Origin: Nitrososphaerota archaeon
GTDB lineage: Archaea > Thermoproteota > Nitrososphaeria > Nitrososphaerales > Nitrosopumilaceae
Direction of reading: 5' to 3'
Assembly (NCBI GenBank): GCA_016872015.1
Contig: VHBK01000005.1
Location: 1 to 54,755 of the forward strand
DNA length: 54,755 bases
In this document: piece by piece, positions 16,631-24,049 of the stretch
Layout of the letters: each line of letters opens with the position of its first letter
How positions within the stretch are numbered: position 1 is the first letter of the stretch
The notes under the pieces: model-generated
Seen by the model: the letters and a program-made list of their open reading frames with translations, nothing else
Databases searched by the model: none
What the model was told of the DNA's origin: nothing
Program-made: the position numbers and the translations under genes

Positions 16631-18157
16631 ATGGTACTTGAGCTGGCCAAACCACGCCCGATCTGGCAAATAATGTTTTCAACTCACCACACAGATGTCG
16701 GCCTCTTGTATACCATAATGTCAATCGCATTCTTCTTTTTGGGTGGAGCACTGGCTCTTGGAATTAGAGCAGAACTATTCTTGCCTGGAAGTCAAATAAT
16801 TGGTGATTCAATGACGTTTAACCGAATGTTTACTGTTCATGGCACTACCCTCATCTTCCTATTCTTGCTTCCTTTTGCATCTGCTGTTGGCAACTATTTT
16901 GTTCCAATTATGGTAAGATACAAAGACATGGCATATCCAAAACTAAATGCAATTGCATTCTGGATGATTCCTCCAGGAGGAGCACTGATCTGGCTTGGCT
17001 TTGCAGACTTTTCTTGGTACGCGACTCCTCCGTATTCTGCAATTAGTGCCCCAGGACCTGCTGCAGACATGTGGATTTTTGGTCTAAAGATTCTTGGTGT
17101 TTCATCCGTTCTCGGCTCTATCAATTTCGTAGTCACAATTCTAAAATGCAAGCATCCTGATCTACCACTAAGCAAAGTACCTTTACTGGCTTGGTCATTT
17201 TTGTCATCATCGTTGATTGTGCTTGTCGCAATTCCGTCTTTTGCCGCAGCCCTTGTTATGTTATTGACTGATAGGCTGGGGGTAACCGGATTCTTTGATC
17301 CTGCTAAAGGCGGAGATCCAATTGCATACCAACACTTGTTCTGGTTTACATTCCACCCTGAAGTGTATGTGTTAGTCATCCCTGCAATTGGAATGATGTA
17401 TGAGATAATTCCTAGATTTTCAAGAAGGCCAATATTTAGTCAATCATCTGGAATCTTTGCATTCGTTGTACTGAGTATAGTTGGGTTCTCATCATGGGCA
17501 CATCACATGTATGCCACTGGAATGTCATTTACGGAAAAGACAGTATTCATGGTTGGAACACTTGCAGCTGCGCCAGCATCTGCAATGCATGTATTCAACT
17601 TTATAGCCACAATGTGGGGTGCACGAATGCGATTCGCAACCCCAATGATGTGGTCAGTGGGCGGAATTGCGTTATTTTTCTCAGCAGGAGCAGGCGGTGT
17701 GGCAAATGCTGCAATGCCATTTGACTTTATCACGCATGACTCGTATTGGGTTGTAGGACACTTCCACCTGTTTGTGATGGGAACAATTGCCTTTGGCTCA
17801 ATTGGATTCCTGTACTACATGTTCCCATACATCACAGGAAGAATGTACAATGAGACAATGGGTAAGATTCACTTTATCATGTCATTTATTGGAACAGTCA
17901 TGGTCTTTTTCACACAACACGTGCTTGGGTTGTATGGAATGCCAAGAAGAGTTTTCGATTACATGCCGTTGCCAGAATACATTATAATGAACCAAATTAC
18001 ATCAGTAGGCGCAATGATAATTGGTGCAAGCATGGCTCTTTGGTTATTCAATATGTTGTATAGCTCTGCTAAAGGAAAGGAAGCAAACATGGATGATCCA
18101 TGGGGTCTTGGCGGCAAATACTATTACCCACACCAGGCAAAGACGCCACACCACTAG
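16631..18157 (+). CDS. coxA: Heme-copper oxidase subunit I
   Basis: 508 residues with about 12 transmembrane helices. Low-spin heme ligand region MFTVHGTTLIF, the CuB region FHPEVYVLVIPAIGMM with the cross-linked His/Tyr, the CuB pair SSWAHHMYATGM and the heme ligands VVGHFHLFVMG are all present. It reduces oxygen to water and pumps protons; the HPEVY tyrosine points to an A-type oxidase. The usual Gly before HPEVY is Phe here. A Shine-Dalgarno-like GAGGTGG (16616-16622) lies 8 nt before the ATG, unusual in a genome of mostly leaderless genes, and fits internal translation in a polycistronic mRNA. Confidence 0.95.
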   Translation: MVLELAKPRPIWQIMFSTHHTDVGLLYTIMSIAFFFLGGALALGIRAELFLPGSQIIGDSMTFNRMFTVHGTTLIFLFLLPFASAVGNYFVPIMVRYKDMAYPKLNAIAFWMIPPGGALIWLGFADFSWYATPPYSAISAPGPAADMWIFGLKILGVSSVLGSINFVVTILKCKHPDLPLSKVPLLAWSFLSSSLIVLVAIPSFAAALVMLLTDRLGVTGFFDPAKGGDPIAYQHLFWFTFHPEVYVLVIPAIGMMYEIIPRFSRRPIFSQSSGIFAFVVLSIVGFSSWAHHMYATGMSFTEKTVFMVGTLAAAPASAMHVFNFIATMWGARMRFATPMMWSVGGIALFFSAGAGGVANAAMPFDFITHDSYWVVGHFHLFVMGTIAFGSIGFLYYMFPYITGRMYNETMGKIHFIMSFIGTVMVFFTQHVLGLYGMPRRVFDYMPLPEYIIMNQITSVGAMIIGASMALWLFNMLYSSAKGKEANMDDPWGLGGKYYYPHQAKTPHH

Positions 18158-18167
18158 GAGTAGTATC

Positions 18168-19109
18168 ATGTCACACGAAACACCAATCTATAGGACGACG
18201 CCGGCAAGAACTGCAAAAATGATGGCAATCATGTGCGGTGTCTGCATTGCAGGTGGAGCATTGTTCTTTGCATTTTGGGATTACTGGATATCCATGCCGC
18301 CAGGAGTTCAAGCAGCAAGCGAAGATCATGCAGGACCTGCAGTTGCAAGTGGTAAGACAATACCGGTAACATTAGATTTTGTAGAATCATCTGACTTTAA
18401 ACAATTGGCGTTTAATGCACTACCTGGAGAGGAAGGTAACAATCCAACAATTCAAGCAAGCGTTGGTGACAAAGTAGAATTTACCATAGTGAACAAAGGA
18501 ATCTCATTCCATGCATTCGGTGTAACTCCAGCAACTGAAGGCTTTGGTGAGATTATATCTGGAACCGAGGTGGCAAGCATGAACAACCCACTAAAGCCAG
18601 GACAAAGCGGAACCTCATCATTTGTCCCAACTGAGGAAGGCACATTCTACTATATCTGTACCGTCCCAGGACACAGAGAAATGGGAATGGTAGGTGAAAT
18701 CACAGTAGGACCTAAAGGCGAGGCCCCAAAGGCAGCAGCCCCAACAGGCATTAGCCACACATTTGACCTTAATTTTGTAGAGTCTGCTGATTTTAAGACC
18801 CTAGCATTCAATGCACTACCTGGAGAGGAAGGACACAACCCAGAAATCAAGGTAAAGTCTGGTGATACTGTCACTGTAAAATCTGCCAACAATGGTATAT
18901 CCTTCCACTCATTTGGCGTAGTGTCAAATCCTGATGATGTAAATTCCATAGTGTTCAACTCTGCAATTGGCTCTATGAACAACCCAATCAAACCAAAAGA
19001 AGCAAAAGAGGTAACATTTACTGCAGGATCCCCGGGATCATATAGCTATATCTGTACAGTTCCAGGTCATGCGGCACTTGGAATGAAAGGCAATTTCATA
19101 GTAGAATAA
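18168..19109 (+). CDS. Membrane-anchored double-cupredoxin (blue copper) protein
   Basis: 313 residues. After a cytosolic tail (MSHETPIYRTTPARTAK), one transmembrane helix (MMAIMCGVCIAGGALFFAFW) anchors two tandem plastocyanin-like domains. Each has the full type 1 copper set: His in SFHAFGV / SFHSFGV and the YICTVPGHREMGM / YICTVPGHAALGM loop (Cys-x4-His-x4-Met). The domains share the sequence LAFNALPGEEG, showing internal duplication. It probably hands electrons to the CuA subunit. The longest ORF begins at 18021 inside coxA; the ATG at 18168, 11 nt after coxA, is the sensible start. Confidence 0.9.
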   Translation: MSHETPIYRTTPARTAKMMAIMCGVCIAGGALFFAFWDYWISMPPGVQAASEDHAGPAVASGKTIPVTLDFVESSDFKQLAFNALPGEEGNNPTIQASVGDKVEFTIVNKGISFHAFGVTPATEGFGEIISGTEVASMNNPLKPGQSGTSSFVPTEEGTFYYICTVPGHREMGMVGEITVGPKGEAPKAAAPTGISHTFDLNFVESADFKTLAFNALPGEEGHNPEIKVKSGDTVTVKSANNGISFHSFGVVSNPDDVNSIVFNSAIGSMNNPIKPKEAKEVTFTAGSPGSYSYICTVPGHAALGMKGNFIVE

Positions 19110-19111
19110 TT

Positions 19112-19555
19112 TTGCGTCTTCAATACTTAGCCCTGGCATCTCTGATAGTTCTGTATTCTCTGATGTTTATCGGCGGATATGTTTCTGCATCAGGCCTTGG
19201 ATTATCATGTCCTGACTGGCCACTATGCCCAAATGGATTGCTGCCAGATGATGAGTTCTTCATAGAATGGGTTCATCGATTCATTGCAGCAACCACCGGC
19301 AGTCTGATAATAGCAACTACAGTCGGAGTTTGGCTAAACAAAAGGTCTGATGGAAAAATCAAGATAACATCAACTTTGGCAACAGTATTTGTCATTACAC
19401 AAATAACACTTGGCGCACTAGTCATAGAGGCAAAGCTGCACGCAGTCCTAGTTGCAATACATCTTGGCATTGGAATTTTGTTATTTGCAATGACTTTGCT
19501 TACTGCGATATTTGCATTCAGAATGGCAAGACAACAAGTAATCGCTAAAGTCTAG
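19112..19555 (+). CDS. ctaA: Heme A synthase, short archaeal type (CtaA/Cox15)
   Basis: 147 residues with four transmembrane helices, about half the length of bacterial CtaA. The loop GLGLSCPDWPLCPNG holds the conserved Cys pair, and histidines in EWVHRF and AIHLGI are likely heme ligands. Half-length four-helix versions are known in archaea and are thought to work as dimers. It makes heme A for subunit I. TTG start 2 nt after the cupredoxin stop; last gene of the oxidase operon. The stop overlaps the convergent gene at 19552. Confidence 0.85.
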   Translation: MRLQYLALASLIVLYSLMFIGGYVSASGLGLSCPDWPLCPNGLLPDDEFFIEWVHRFIAATTGSLIIATTVGVWLNKRSDGKIKITSTLATVFVITQITLGALVIEAKLHAVLVAIHLGIGILLFAMTLLTAIFAFRMARQQVIAKV

Positions 19556-20082
19556 CGCTTTTTTAGCCTCTTTGGCAAATAAATATACCCAAAGACAAGT
19601 GCTGCGCCAATTGCGCCAGAGGCAATAACATAGATGAAAATAAAGCCAAAGGGGCTTTGTGTGCTCATATTAAACGTGTGAGTAATTACCTTGCCATTAT
19701 CTCCATACAAGTCCACTCGAAATACATGGTTGCCAGGCCTATCAAAGGTATAATCAAAGTTCCAATATCCACCATCTACTGTTTGGGGTGGGATTCCGTC
19801 CACCTGAATATCATCATAAAAGACTCTAATTCCAACTGTGAACTGTTTGACGTCGTTTAGCTCAAGGTCTGTTACATGCATTAGGATTTTGGCCTTTTGG
19901 CCGGCACTTGGGAACTCGGGGTCTGTTGCTATTTGGACTCTATTGTTTCCAATGGTGGATTCTGCTGAATTAAACAGTGCGTGGCCGGATGCGTAATAGA
20001 TCGGAAATAGCACCAAAACTGTAATGGCTACAAATGCAATCTGGCGCATTATTTTCTGATCGATGCGATCAATATAATGCAA
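19552..20082 (-). CDS. Membrane-anchored protein with one external beta domain
   Basis: 176 residues: an N-terminal helix (IAFVAITVLVLFPIYYASG), an external Ig/FixH/YtkA-like beta region of ~100 residues (AGQKAKILMHVTDLELNDVKQF, WNFDYTFDRPGNHVFRVDLYG), and a C-terminal helix (GFIFIYVIASGAIGAALVFGYIYL) with a basic tail. No enzyme motif. It converges on ctaA with a 4-nt overlap. The YtkA/FixH-like look and location might suggest a role in copper or oxidase assembly; this is weak inference. Confidence 0.65.
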   Translation of the reverse strand: MHYIDRIDQKIMRQIAFVAITVLVLFPIYYASGHALFNSAESTIGNNRVQIATDPEFPSAGQKAKILMHVTDLELNDVKQFTVGIRVFYDDIQVDGIPPQTVDGGYWNFDYTFDRPGNHVFRVDLYGDNGKVITHTFNMSTQSPFGFIFIYVIASGAIGAALVFGYIYLPKRLKKR

Positions 20083-20138
20083 AGCGGTTTTGTTAGAAAA
20101 ATGACAAAAGCTTTAAATGCAGACTTTGAAAAAGGCCA

Positions 20139-20744
20139 ATGTTGACTACAGTTAGAAAATCAATCGATATCAAAGCTCCAGTTGACACCGTTTTTACATA
20201 CTTTGCAAGACCAGAGCATGTCTCTGATCAAATGTCTGACAAAGGAGTAGGAATGACAGTCATTCCAATGGATATCAAAGACGGCATGGGTGTTGGAACA
20301 ACATTCAGAATCGTCGGTGACTTTAGCGGGAAAAGATTGGAATGGGACTGTGAGACAACAGAATTCATCAGAGAGCGCAAGATCTCTGCAAAAATGACCT
20401 CAGGACCATTCAAAAAATGGGACATTACTACTGAATTTACACCAAAGACTGAAAGACTAACCACTGTTATCATGACGGTAAACTATGAGATGCCATTTGG
20501 TCCATTGGGCGGAATTCTAAACAAGGTCAAATTCGCAAAAACTGCTGAAAAGGGAATGGAAAGTGCCCTCTTTAAGGTAAAAGGACTATTGGAAGGAAAT
20601 GGCTCCATACCAGTATACATCACACTAGATGCATACCAAAAAATACTTGCAGAGAAAAAGAAGATGAACAATGTGCCAGTCTCGACAGTTTTGACTGCAA
20701 TTCTGGACAAATACAACGAAATCGAAGCAAAAGCTTCAAACTAA
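20139..20744 (+). CDS. SRPBCC (START-like) domain protein
   Basis: 201 residues. Residues 1-145 follow the SRPBCC pattern: TVRKSIDIKAPVDTVFTYFARPEHV, GTTFRIVGDFSGKRLEWDCETTEF, KKWDITTEFTP and an amphipathic C-terminal helix (ILNKVKFAKTAEKGMESALFKVKGLLE). This fold binds hydrophobic ligands. A C-terminal extension (IPVYITLDAYQKILAEKKKMNNVPVSTVLTAILDKYNE) looks like a small ribbon-helix-helix-type segment. Ligand and role unknown. tRNA-Lys follows 47 nt downstream. Confidence 0.7.
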   Translation: MLTTVRKSIDIKAPVDTVFTYFARPEHVSDQMSDKGVGMTVIPMDIKDGMGVGTTFRIVGDFSGKRLEWDCETTEFIRERKISAKMTSGPFKKWDITTEFTPKTERLTTVIMTVNYEMPFGPLGGILNKVKFAKTAEKGMESALFKVKGLLEGNGSIPVYITLDAYQKILAEKKKMNNVPVSTVLTAILDKYNEIEAKASN

Positions 20745-20791
20745 ATTTTTCATCTCAATTAAATAACCGTACTAATGTTTTTTGCTCAGTG

Positions 20792-20880
20792 GGGTCTGTG
20801 GCTCAGCCAGGTAGAGCGAAGGACTCTTAAAATTACTTGGAGACATCCTTATGTCGTGGGTTCGAATCCCACCAGACCCG
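20792..20880 (+). tRNA. tRNA-Lys (anticodon CTT) with a 15-nt intron
   Basis: Acceptor GGGTCTG/CAGACCC with G73, D stem GCTC/GAGC, anticodon stem AAGGA/TCCTT, T arm GTGGG-TTCGAAT-CCCAC. The anticodon loop is interrupted after position 37 by AAATTACTTGGAGAC (20830-20844); removing it gives the normal loop CTCTTAA. CTC/GAG pairing around the junction could form the bulge-helix-bulge recognised by archaeal splicing endonuclease. No CCA encoded. Confidence 0.9.
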
Positions 20881-20938
20881 CTACTAAACCTGAAATTCAA
20901 AAATAGTTTTTTATTAAATCAGGATTTGCTTGATTTTA

Positions 20939-21235
20939 ATGGTAAATCTTGGCATTCGAGTTTTTGACAGCTATACACTACAAGACATATTGGGTGAAGC
21001 CCCACCAGCTGATAAAAAACTGCAAGAAAGACTCGAAAATGAAACTAGCAAACTAATGCAAAGCCTTGATGCTAAATCCAAGTCAGAACTACAAGAAATC
21101 CTATCGCAACATTTGCGGGCAAAACAGGAAATAACCAAGTTCTCTGGTGCCCAAGCCATGGACCAGTCCAAAATTGAAATGTTTCACGAGTTTTTATCAA
21201 AATACATAGATGCAATAGAATCTAAAATAAAATAG
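20939..21235 (+). CDS. Small helical hypothetical protein
   Basis: 98 residues from the ATG at 20939 (the track start is a TTG three codons earlier). A short N-terminal beta-like part (VNLGIRVFDSYTLQDILGE) leads into highly charged, probably helical sequence (KLQERLENETSKLMQSL, KSELQEILSQHLRAKQEI). No motif, signal or membrane segment. Function unknown. It converges on the secreted protein at 21248, with an inverted repeat between them. Confidence 0.6.
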   Translation: MVNLGIRVFDSYTLQDILGEAPPADKKLQERLENETSKLMQSLDAKSKSELQEILSQHLRAKQEITKFSGAQAMDQSKIEMFHEFLSKYIDAIESKIK

Positions 21236-21240
21236 AAAAA

Positions 21241-21255
21241 ACCAGTTTTACTGGT
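21241..21255. terminator. Small hairpin between convergent genes
   Basis: ACCAGT-TTT-ACTGGT is a perfect 6-bp inverted repeat with a 3-nt loop, flanked by A runs on one side. It lies at the meeting point of two convergent genes and could help end transcription in both directions. Archaeal termination mainly relies on T runs, so this is tentative. Confidence 0.3.
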
Positions 21256-21850
21256 ATGGTTTTTGGTCTTGCTTTTGTTGTATCATCTGTTCATATGACA
21301 CACTAGAAATGTTGTAACCTCCACAGGTGATGGTATACTGTTCCAGTACTGCAAAGGCGTCTTTGCCGGTAAAGCTTTCTGATTTGTCAAATTCGGTGTT
21401 TACCTTGTAGTTTGTGATAAAGCATCGGCTGTATTCGTATGAGATGAGGGTTTTTTGCCCCTGCACCAGATTTACAGTCACATCAAACTCCCATTCGGAA
21501 TTTGATGAGGTGGCCCGATTTGATCTTTCATGTGTGAGCTCTGTCTGTCTGTGCAAATATGGTGTATTGCCGACTACTTTTTGCAGTGTAAATTCTGGAG
21601 TTGAACCTCTACCATTATTTCCAAATCCGCTGATCTGAGAAAACAATTGAAAATCATCAGTCTCAGTTGCGTCATTGAATTTGAATGTGGCAGTTGCATA
21701 GACGTCTTCTGCAAATGGGTACAACTTGTTCCCTGTAGGCGTATCTTGTGCATGTGTAGTATGCATTTGGGATGCACCTGTGATTATAGCAAGAATTGCT
21801 ATGGATGTTATGATCCCAATTTGAAATTTCTTTTCTTTCAATGTTCTCAC
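21248..21850 (-). CDS. Secreted hypothetical protein
   Basis: 200 residues with a clear signal peptide: basic start (MRTLKEKKFQ), hydrophobic core IGIITSIAILAIITG, likely cleavage after HTTHA. The mature part is beta-rich and polar (YATATFKFNDATETDDFQLF, EWEFDVTVNLVQGQKTLISYEYSRCFITNYKV) with two cysteines that could pair (SRCF, ITCGG), and ends in a Gln/Lys-rich tail. Probably extracellular. No family recognised. Confidence 0.65.
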   Translation of the reverse strand: MRTLKEKKFQIGIITSIAILAIITGASQMHTTHAQDTPTGNKLYPFAEDVYATATFKFNDATETDDFQLFSQISGFGNNGRGSTPEFTLQKVVGNTPYLHRQTELTHERSNRATSSNSEWEFDVTVNLVQGQKTLISYEYSRCFITNYKVNTEFDKSESFTGKDAFAVLEQYTITCGGYNISSVSYEQMIQQKQDQKPYQ

Positions 21851-21916
21851 TAATCTCCGAAAATTAGAAAATTGTTTAACAATTTAGCATATAGAATATG
21901 CGAACTATATAGAAAA

Positions 21917-22480
21917 TCAAAGTTTTCTCAGCAGTGTAAATCTGGACTTTTTAGGCTCGATTTCCTCGTGCATGTCTACATTGCTTACTATCTTTACGTT
22001 ATAGTCCATCCAGTGTTTTTTCATGTTCCGTCCGTATGTAGATGGATTGTCACCTATTTGCTCTTCATTTTCAGAAAATAATTCAATATTGAAAATGTAT
22101 TTTTTTGATACGCGAAACAGCTCGTCTACTGCCTTTTTGATGTACTGGAAGTCAAGGTAATTTAGGACATTTCTTGTAAATGCCAAGTCAACGGAATTGT
22201 CCTCAAATGGAATCGCGGTAATATTTGATACTTTGAAGCTAAACTTTGGCAGATTTTCCTTTGCTAGTGTGATAGCTAGCTCAGAAATATCGATTCCACT
22301 TACATTTGATTCGTCTGGGAATAACTTTAGGTCATTTCCAGCACTGCAGCCTACTTCTAGAATATTTTGTGCCCGCAGTGAGATTGCCAAATCGCGGATG
22401 AATTTTGCCATCTCATAGTTAAAGTTGCCAAGATGATTCTTTGCGTAATCATCCCAATATTCTAGTGCTGGCATTGGCAT
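21917..22480 (-). CDS. Class I SAM-dependent methyltransferase
   Basis: 187 residues. Motif I is NILEVGCSAGNDLKLF, motif II VSGIDISELAI, and FEDNSVDLAFTRNVLNYLD matches the Methyltransf_11 pattern. It would methylate a small molecule or macromolecule; the target is unknown. Its ATG lies inside the 3' end of the Cys-rich small gene at 22462-22626 (19-nt overlap), so the two are likely co-translated. Confidence 0.75.
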   Translation of the reverse strand: MPMPALEYWDDYAKNHLGNFNYEMAKFIRDLAISLRAQNILEVGCSAGNDLKLFPDESNVSGIDISELAITLAKENLPKFSFKVSNITAIPFEDNSVDLAFTRNVLNYLDFQYIKKAVDELFRVSKKYIFNIELFSENEEQIGDNPSTYGRNMKKHWMDYNVKIVSNVDMHEEIEPKKSRFTLLRKL

Positions 22481-22626
22481 GGAACCATCTTGGTGTCAAA
22501 TGTGCAGTCGTGCGGGCCTTCTGATCTGGCATCTATTGCGATTTCTTTCATGCATTCAGAGTGCCTACCCTTTTTGCAAAACCAGCAAATCCTGTCTGTG
22601 TTTCCGCCGACTGAACACGAGTCCAT
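22462..22626 (-). CDS. Cys-rich 54-residue protein (not in ORF track)
   Basis: ATG at 22626 to TAG at 22462-22464 encodes 54 residues beginning MDSCSVGGNTDRICWFCKKG and ending MVPCQCQH. Seven Cys (C4, C14, C17, C25, C41, C50, C52) and three His, arranged as CxxC...C...C...CxC, strongly suggest a zinc- or cluster-binding mini-domain. It overlaps the start of the methyltransferase gene in another frame. I infer it is a real gene from composition and coupling; family unknown. Confidence 0.65.
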   Translation of the reverse strand: MDSCSVGGNTDRICWFCKKGRHSECMKEIAIDARSEGPHDCTFDTKMVPCQCQH

Positions 22627-22658
22627 GATTGTGATTTGGTAATAATGTGTAAAAAACC

Positions 22659-23573
22659 TTAGAGGTATTGCAGCCAGTGGATAAATCGCTCATCTTTGCC
22701 CATGGCAACATCCATGAATGATTTTTGCAGGGATTTGGTGACATTGCCCATCTTACCGTCTGCTATAGTTACATCGTCTACTTGGGCAACGGACTTGACC
22801 TCGGCTGCAGTTCCAGTCATGAATATTTCGTCTGCTGAATATAGATCGTCGCGCTCTAGTTCTCGCTCTGCAATATCCATGCCATTTGACTCTATTATTT
22901 GGATTACAGAGTCTCGCGTGATTCCTGCAAGGCATCCTGATGTTAGTGGCGGTGTGTAGATTTGGCCGTCCTTTACAACAAAAATATTTTCTGCACTGCC
23001 TTCGGCAATCTTTCCATGATAATTCAGCATGATAGCTTCGTCGTATCCGTTTTTGAGTGCCTCTACTCTTGCTAGTGCGGCATTTGCATAGTTTGATGCT
23101 GCCTTTGCTTGCATTGGCTGTGATCTGGAATCAATTCGCAACCAGCTGGAAATCTTGCATTTTGCGCCAGTCTGCTTTCCTGCTTTTGATTCGCCCATCT
23201 TCCACTCCCAACATGCAATGGAGACATCAACCTTGTTTGGCGTAGGGGTGAGGCCCATAGTGCCATATCCGTAATATGCCAGTGGTCTGATGTAGCACTC
23301 TTTTAGCGTGCTTGCCTTTACTGTCTTTACTATGGCGTCTGTTATCTGCTCTTTTGTATATTCCATTTTCATTGAATATAGTTTTGCAGATCTGAAGAAC
23401 CTATCAACATGTTCTGGCAGTCGAAATATTGCAGAGCCCTTTGGGGTGTTGTAGCAGCGAATTCCCTCAAAGACTGCTGTTGAATAATGTAATGCATGAG
23501 TCAGTACGTGGACTTTGGCATCTTTGAATGGTACTAGTTTTCCATTCATCCAGATTTTTCCTATCTCTTTCAT
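22659..23573 (-). CDS. ilvE: Branched-chain amino acid aminotransferase
   Basis: 304 residues from MKEIGKIWMNGK, the normal fold-type IV start; the longest ORF adds seven improbable residues. Motifs: HYSTAVFEGIRCY, RLPEHVDRFFRSAKLY, the PLP lysine region ASNYANAALARVEALKNGYDEAIML, EGSAENIFVVKDG, TPPLTSGCLAGITRDSVI and EIFMTGTAAEVKSV. It performs the last step of valine, leucine and isoleucine synthesis. Divergent from a small membrane protein gene. Confidence 0.9.
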   Translation of the reverse strand: MKEIGKIWMNGKLVPFKDAKVHVLTHALHYSTAVFEGIRCYNTPKGSAIFRLPEHVDRFFRSAKLYSMKMEYTKEQITDAIVKTVKASTLKECYIRPLAYYGYGTMGLTPTPNKVDVSIACWEWKMGESKAGKQTGAKCKISSWLRIDSRSQPMQAKAASNYANAALARVEALKNGYDEAIMLNYHGKIAEGSAENIFVVKDGQIYTPPLTSGCLAGITRDSVIQIIESNGMDIAERELERDDLYSADEIFMTGTAAEVKSVAQVDDVTIADGKMGNVTKSLQKSFMDVAMGKDERFIHWLQYL

Positions 23574-23656
23574 AGAATGTCGGAAAAGTGCCACTAATTA
23601 AAAAATTATCCGAAAAACCCACGCACAACTAAATACTGGGATTGCGTATTGGTACC

Positions 23657-23857
23657 ATGGAAATAGCATCATCCATTCTAGCCATGGGCCTAGTGGCCGC
23701 AGGCCTAATTGGGCAGGGATTTGAGATGAAAAAGATTCGTGCTTCTATTAGGGTCGACGAGCAGCTAAGCTCAAAGAATGTCTTTACAGATAGGCGCAAC
23801 TTCAAGTGGTACGCACTAATTGTTGCAGGACTGCTTCTGAGCTTTGCAAGATTCTGA
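23657..23857 (+). CDS. Small membrane protein with two helices
   Basis: 66 residues from the ATG at 23657 (MEIASSILAMG). Two hydrophobic segments (IASSILAMGLVAAGLIGQGFEM and WYALIVAGLLLSFARF) flank a charged loop (KKIRASIRVDEQLSSKNVFTDRRNFK). No motif. Function unknown. The start is preferred over the in-frame TTG at 23642 because translation then begins right at the hydrophobic segment. Confidence 0.6.
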   Translation: MEIASSILAMGLVAAGLIGQGFEMKKIRASIRVDEQLSSKNVFTDRRNFKWYALIVAGLLLSFARF

Positions 23858-23887
23858 TTTGTGCCTAGCTCACAAAAAATTCTAGAT

Positions 23888-23901
23888 GATCTATATAGAT
23901 C
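23888..23901. repeat. 14-bp perfect palindrome
   Basis: GATCTATATAGATC, followed 13 nt later by a second palindrome, GCGATCGC (23915-23922). They lie in the 184-nt gap between two convergent genes. Either could be a protein-binding site, but with convergent flanking genes a promoter operator is not obvious. Confidence 0.3.
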
Positions 23902-23971
23902 AGGTCTAAATATTGCGATCGCTTACTATAATCAGCGCGTGTTTTGGGTAACGCCGGGCTAATTCTAGACT

Positions 23972-24049
23972 ATGGCCCATGAACAAACCCAGCATGGCAC
24001 TCTTGGAATACCAAGGGCGCCATATGCGATTTGTACTGCATTCAGGTGA
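23972..24049 (+). CDS. 25-residue micro-ORF (weak candidate)
   Basis: ATG at 23972 to TGA at 24047-24049 gives MAHEQTQHGTLGIPRAPYAI plus CTAFR. It lies in the gap between convergent genes and overlaps the 3' end of the aspartate kinase gene by 8 nt. Upstream are two palindromes and AT-rich DNA that could hold a promoter. Only the lack of other explanation for the region supports it. Confidence 0.2.
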   Translation: MAHEQTQHGTLGIPRAPYAICTAFR

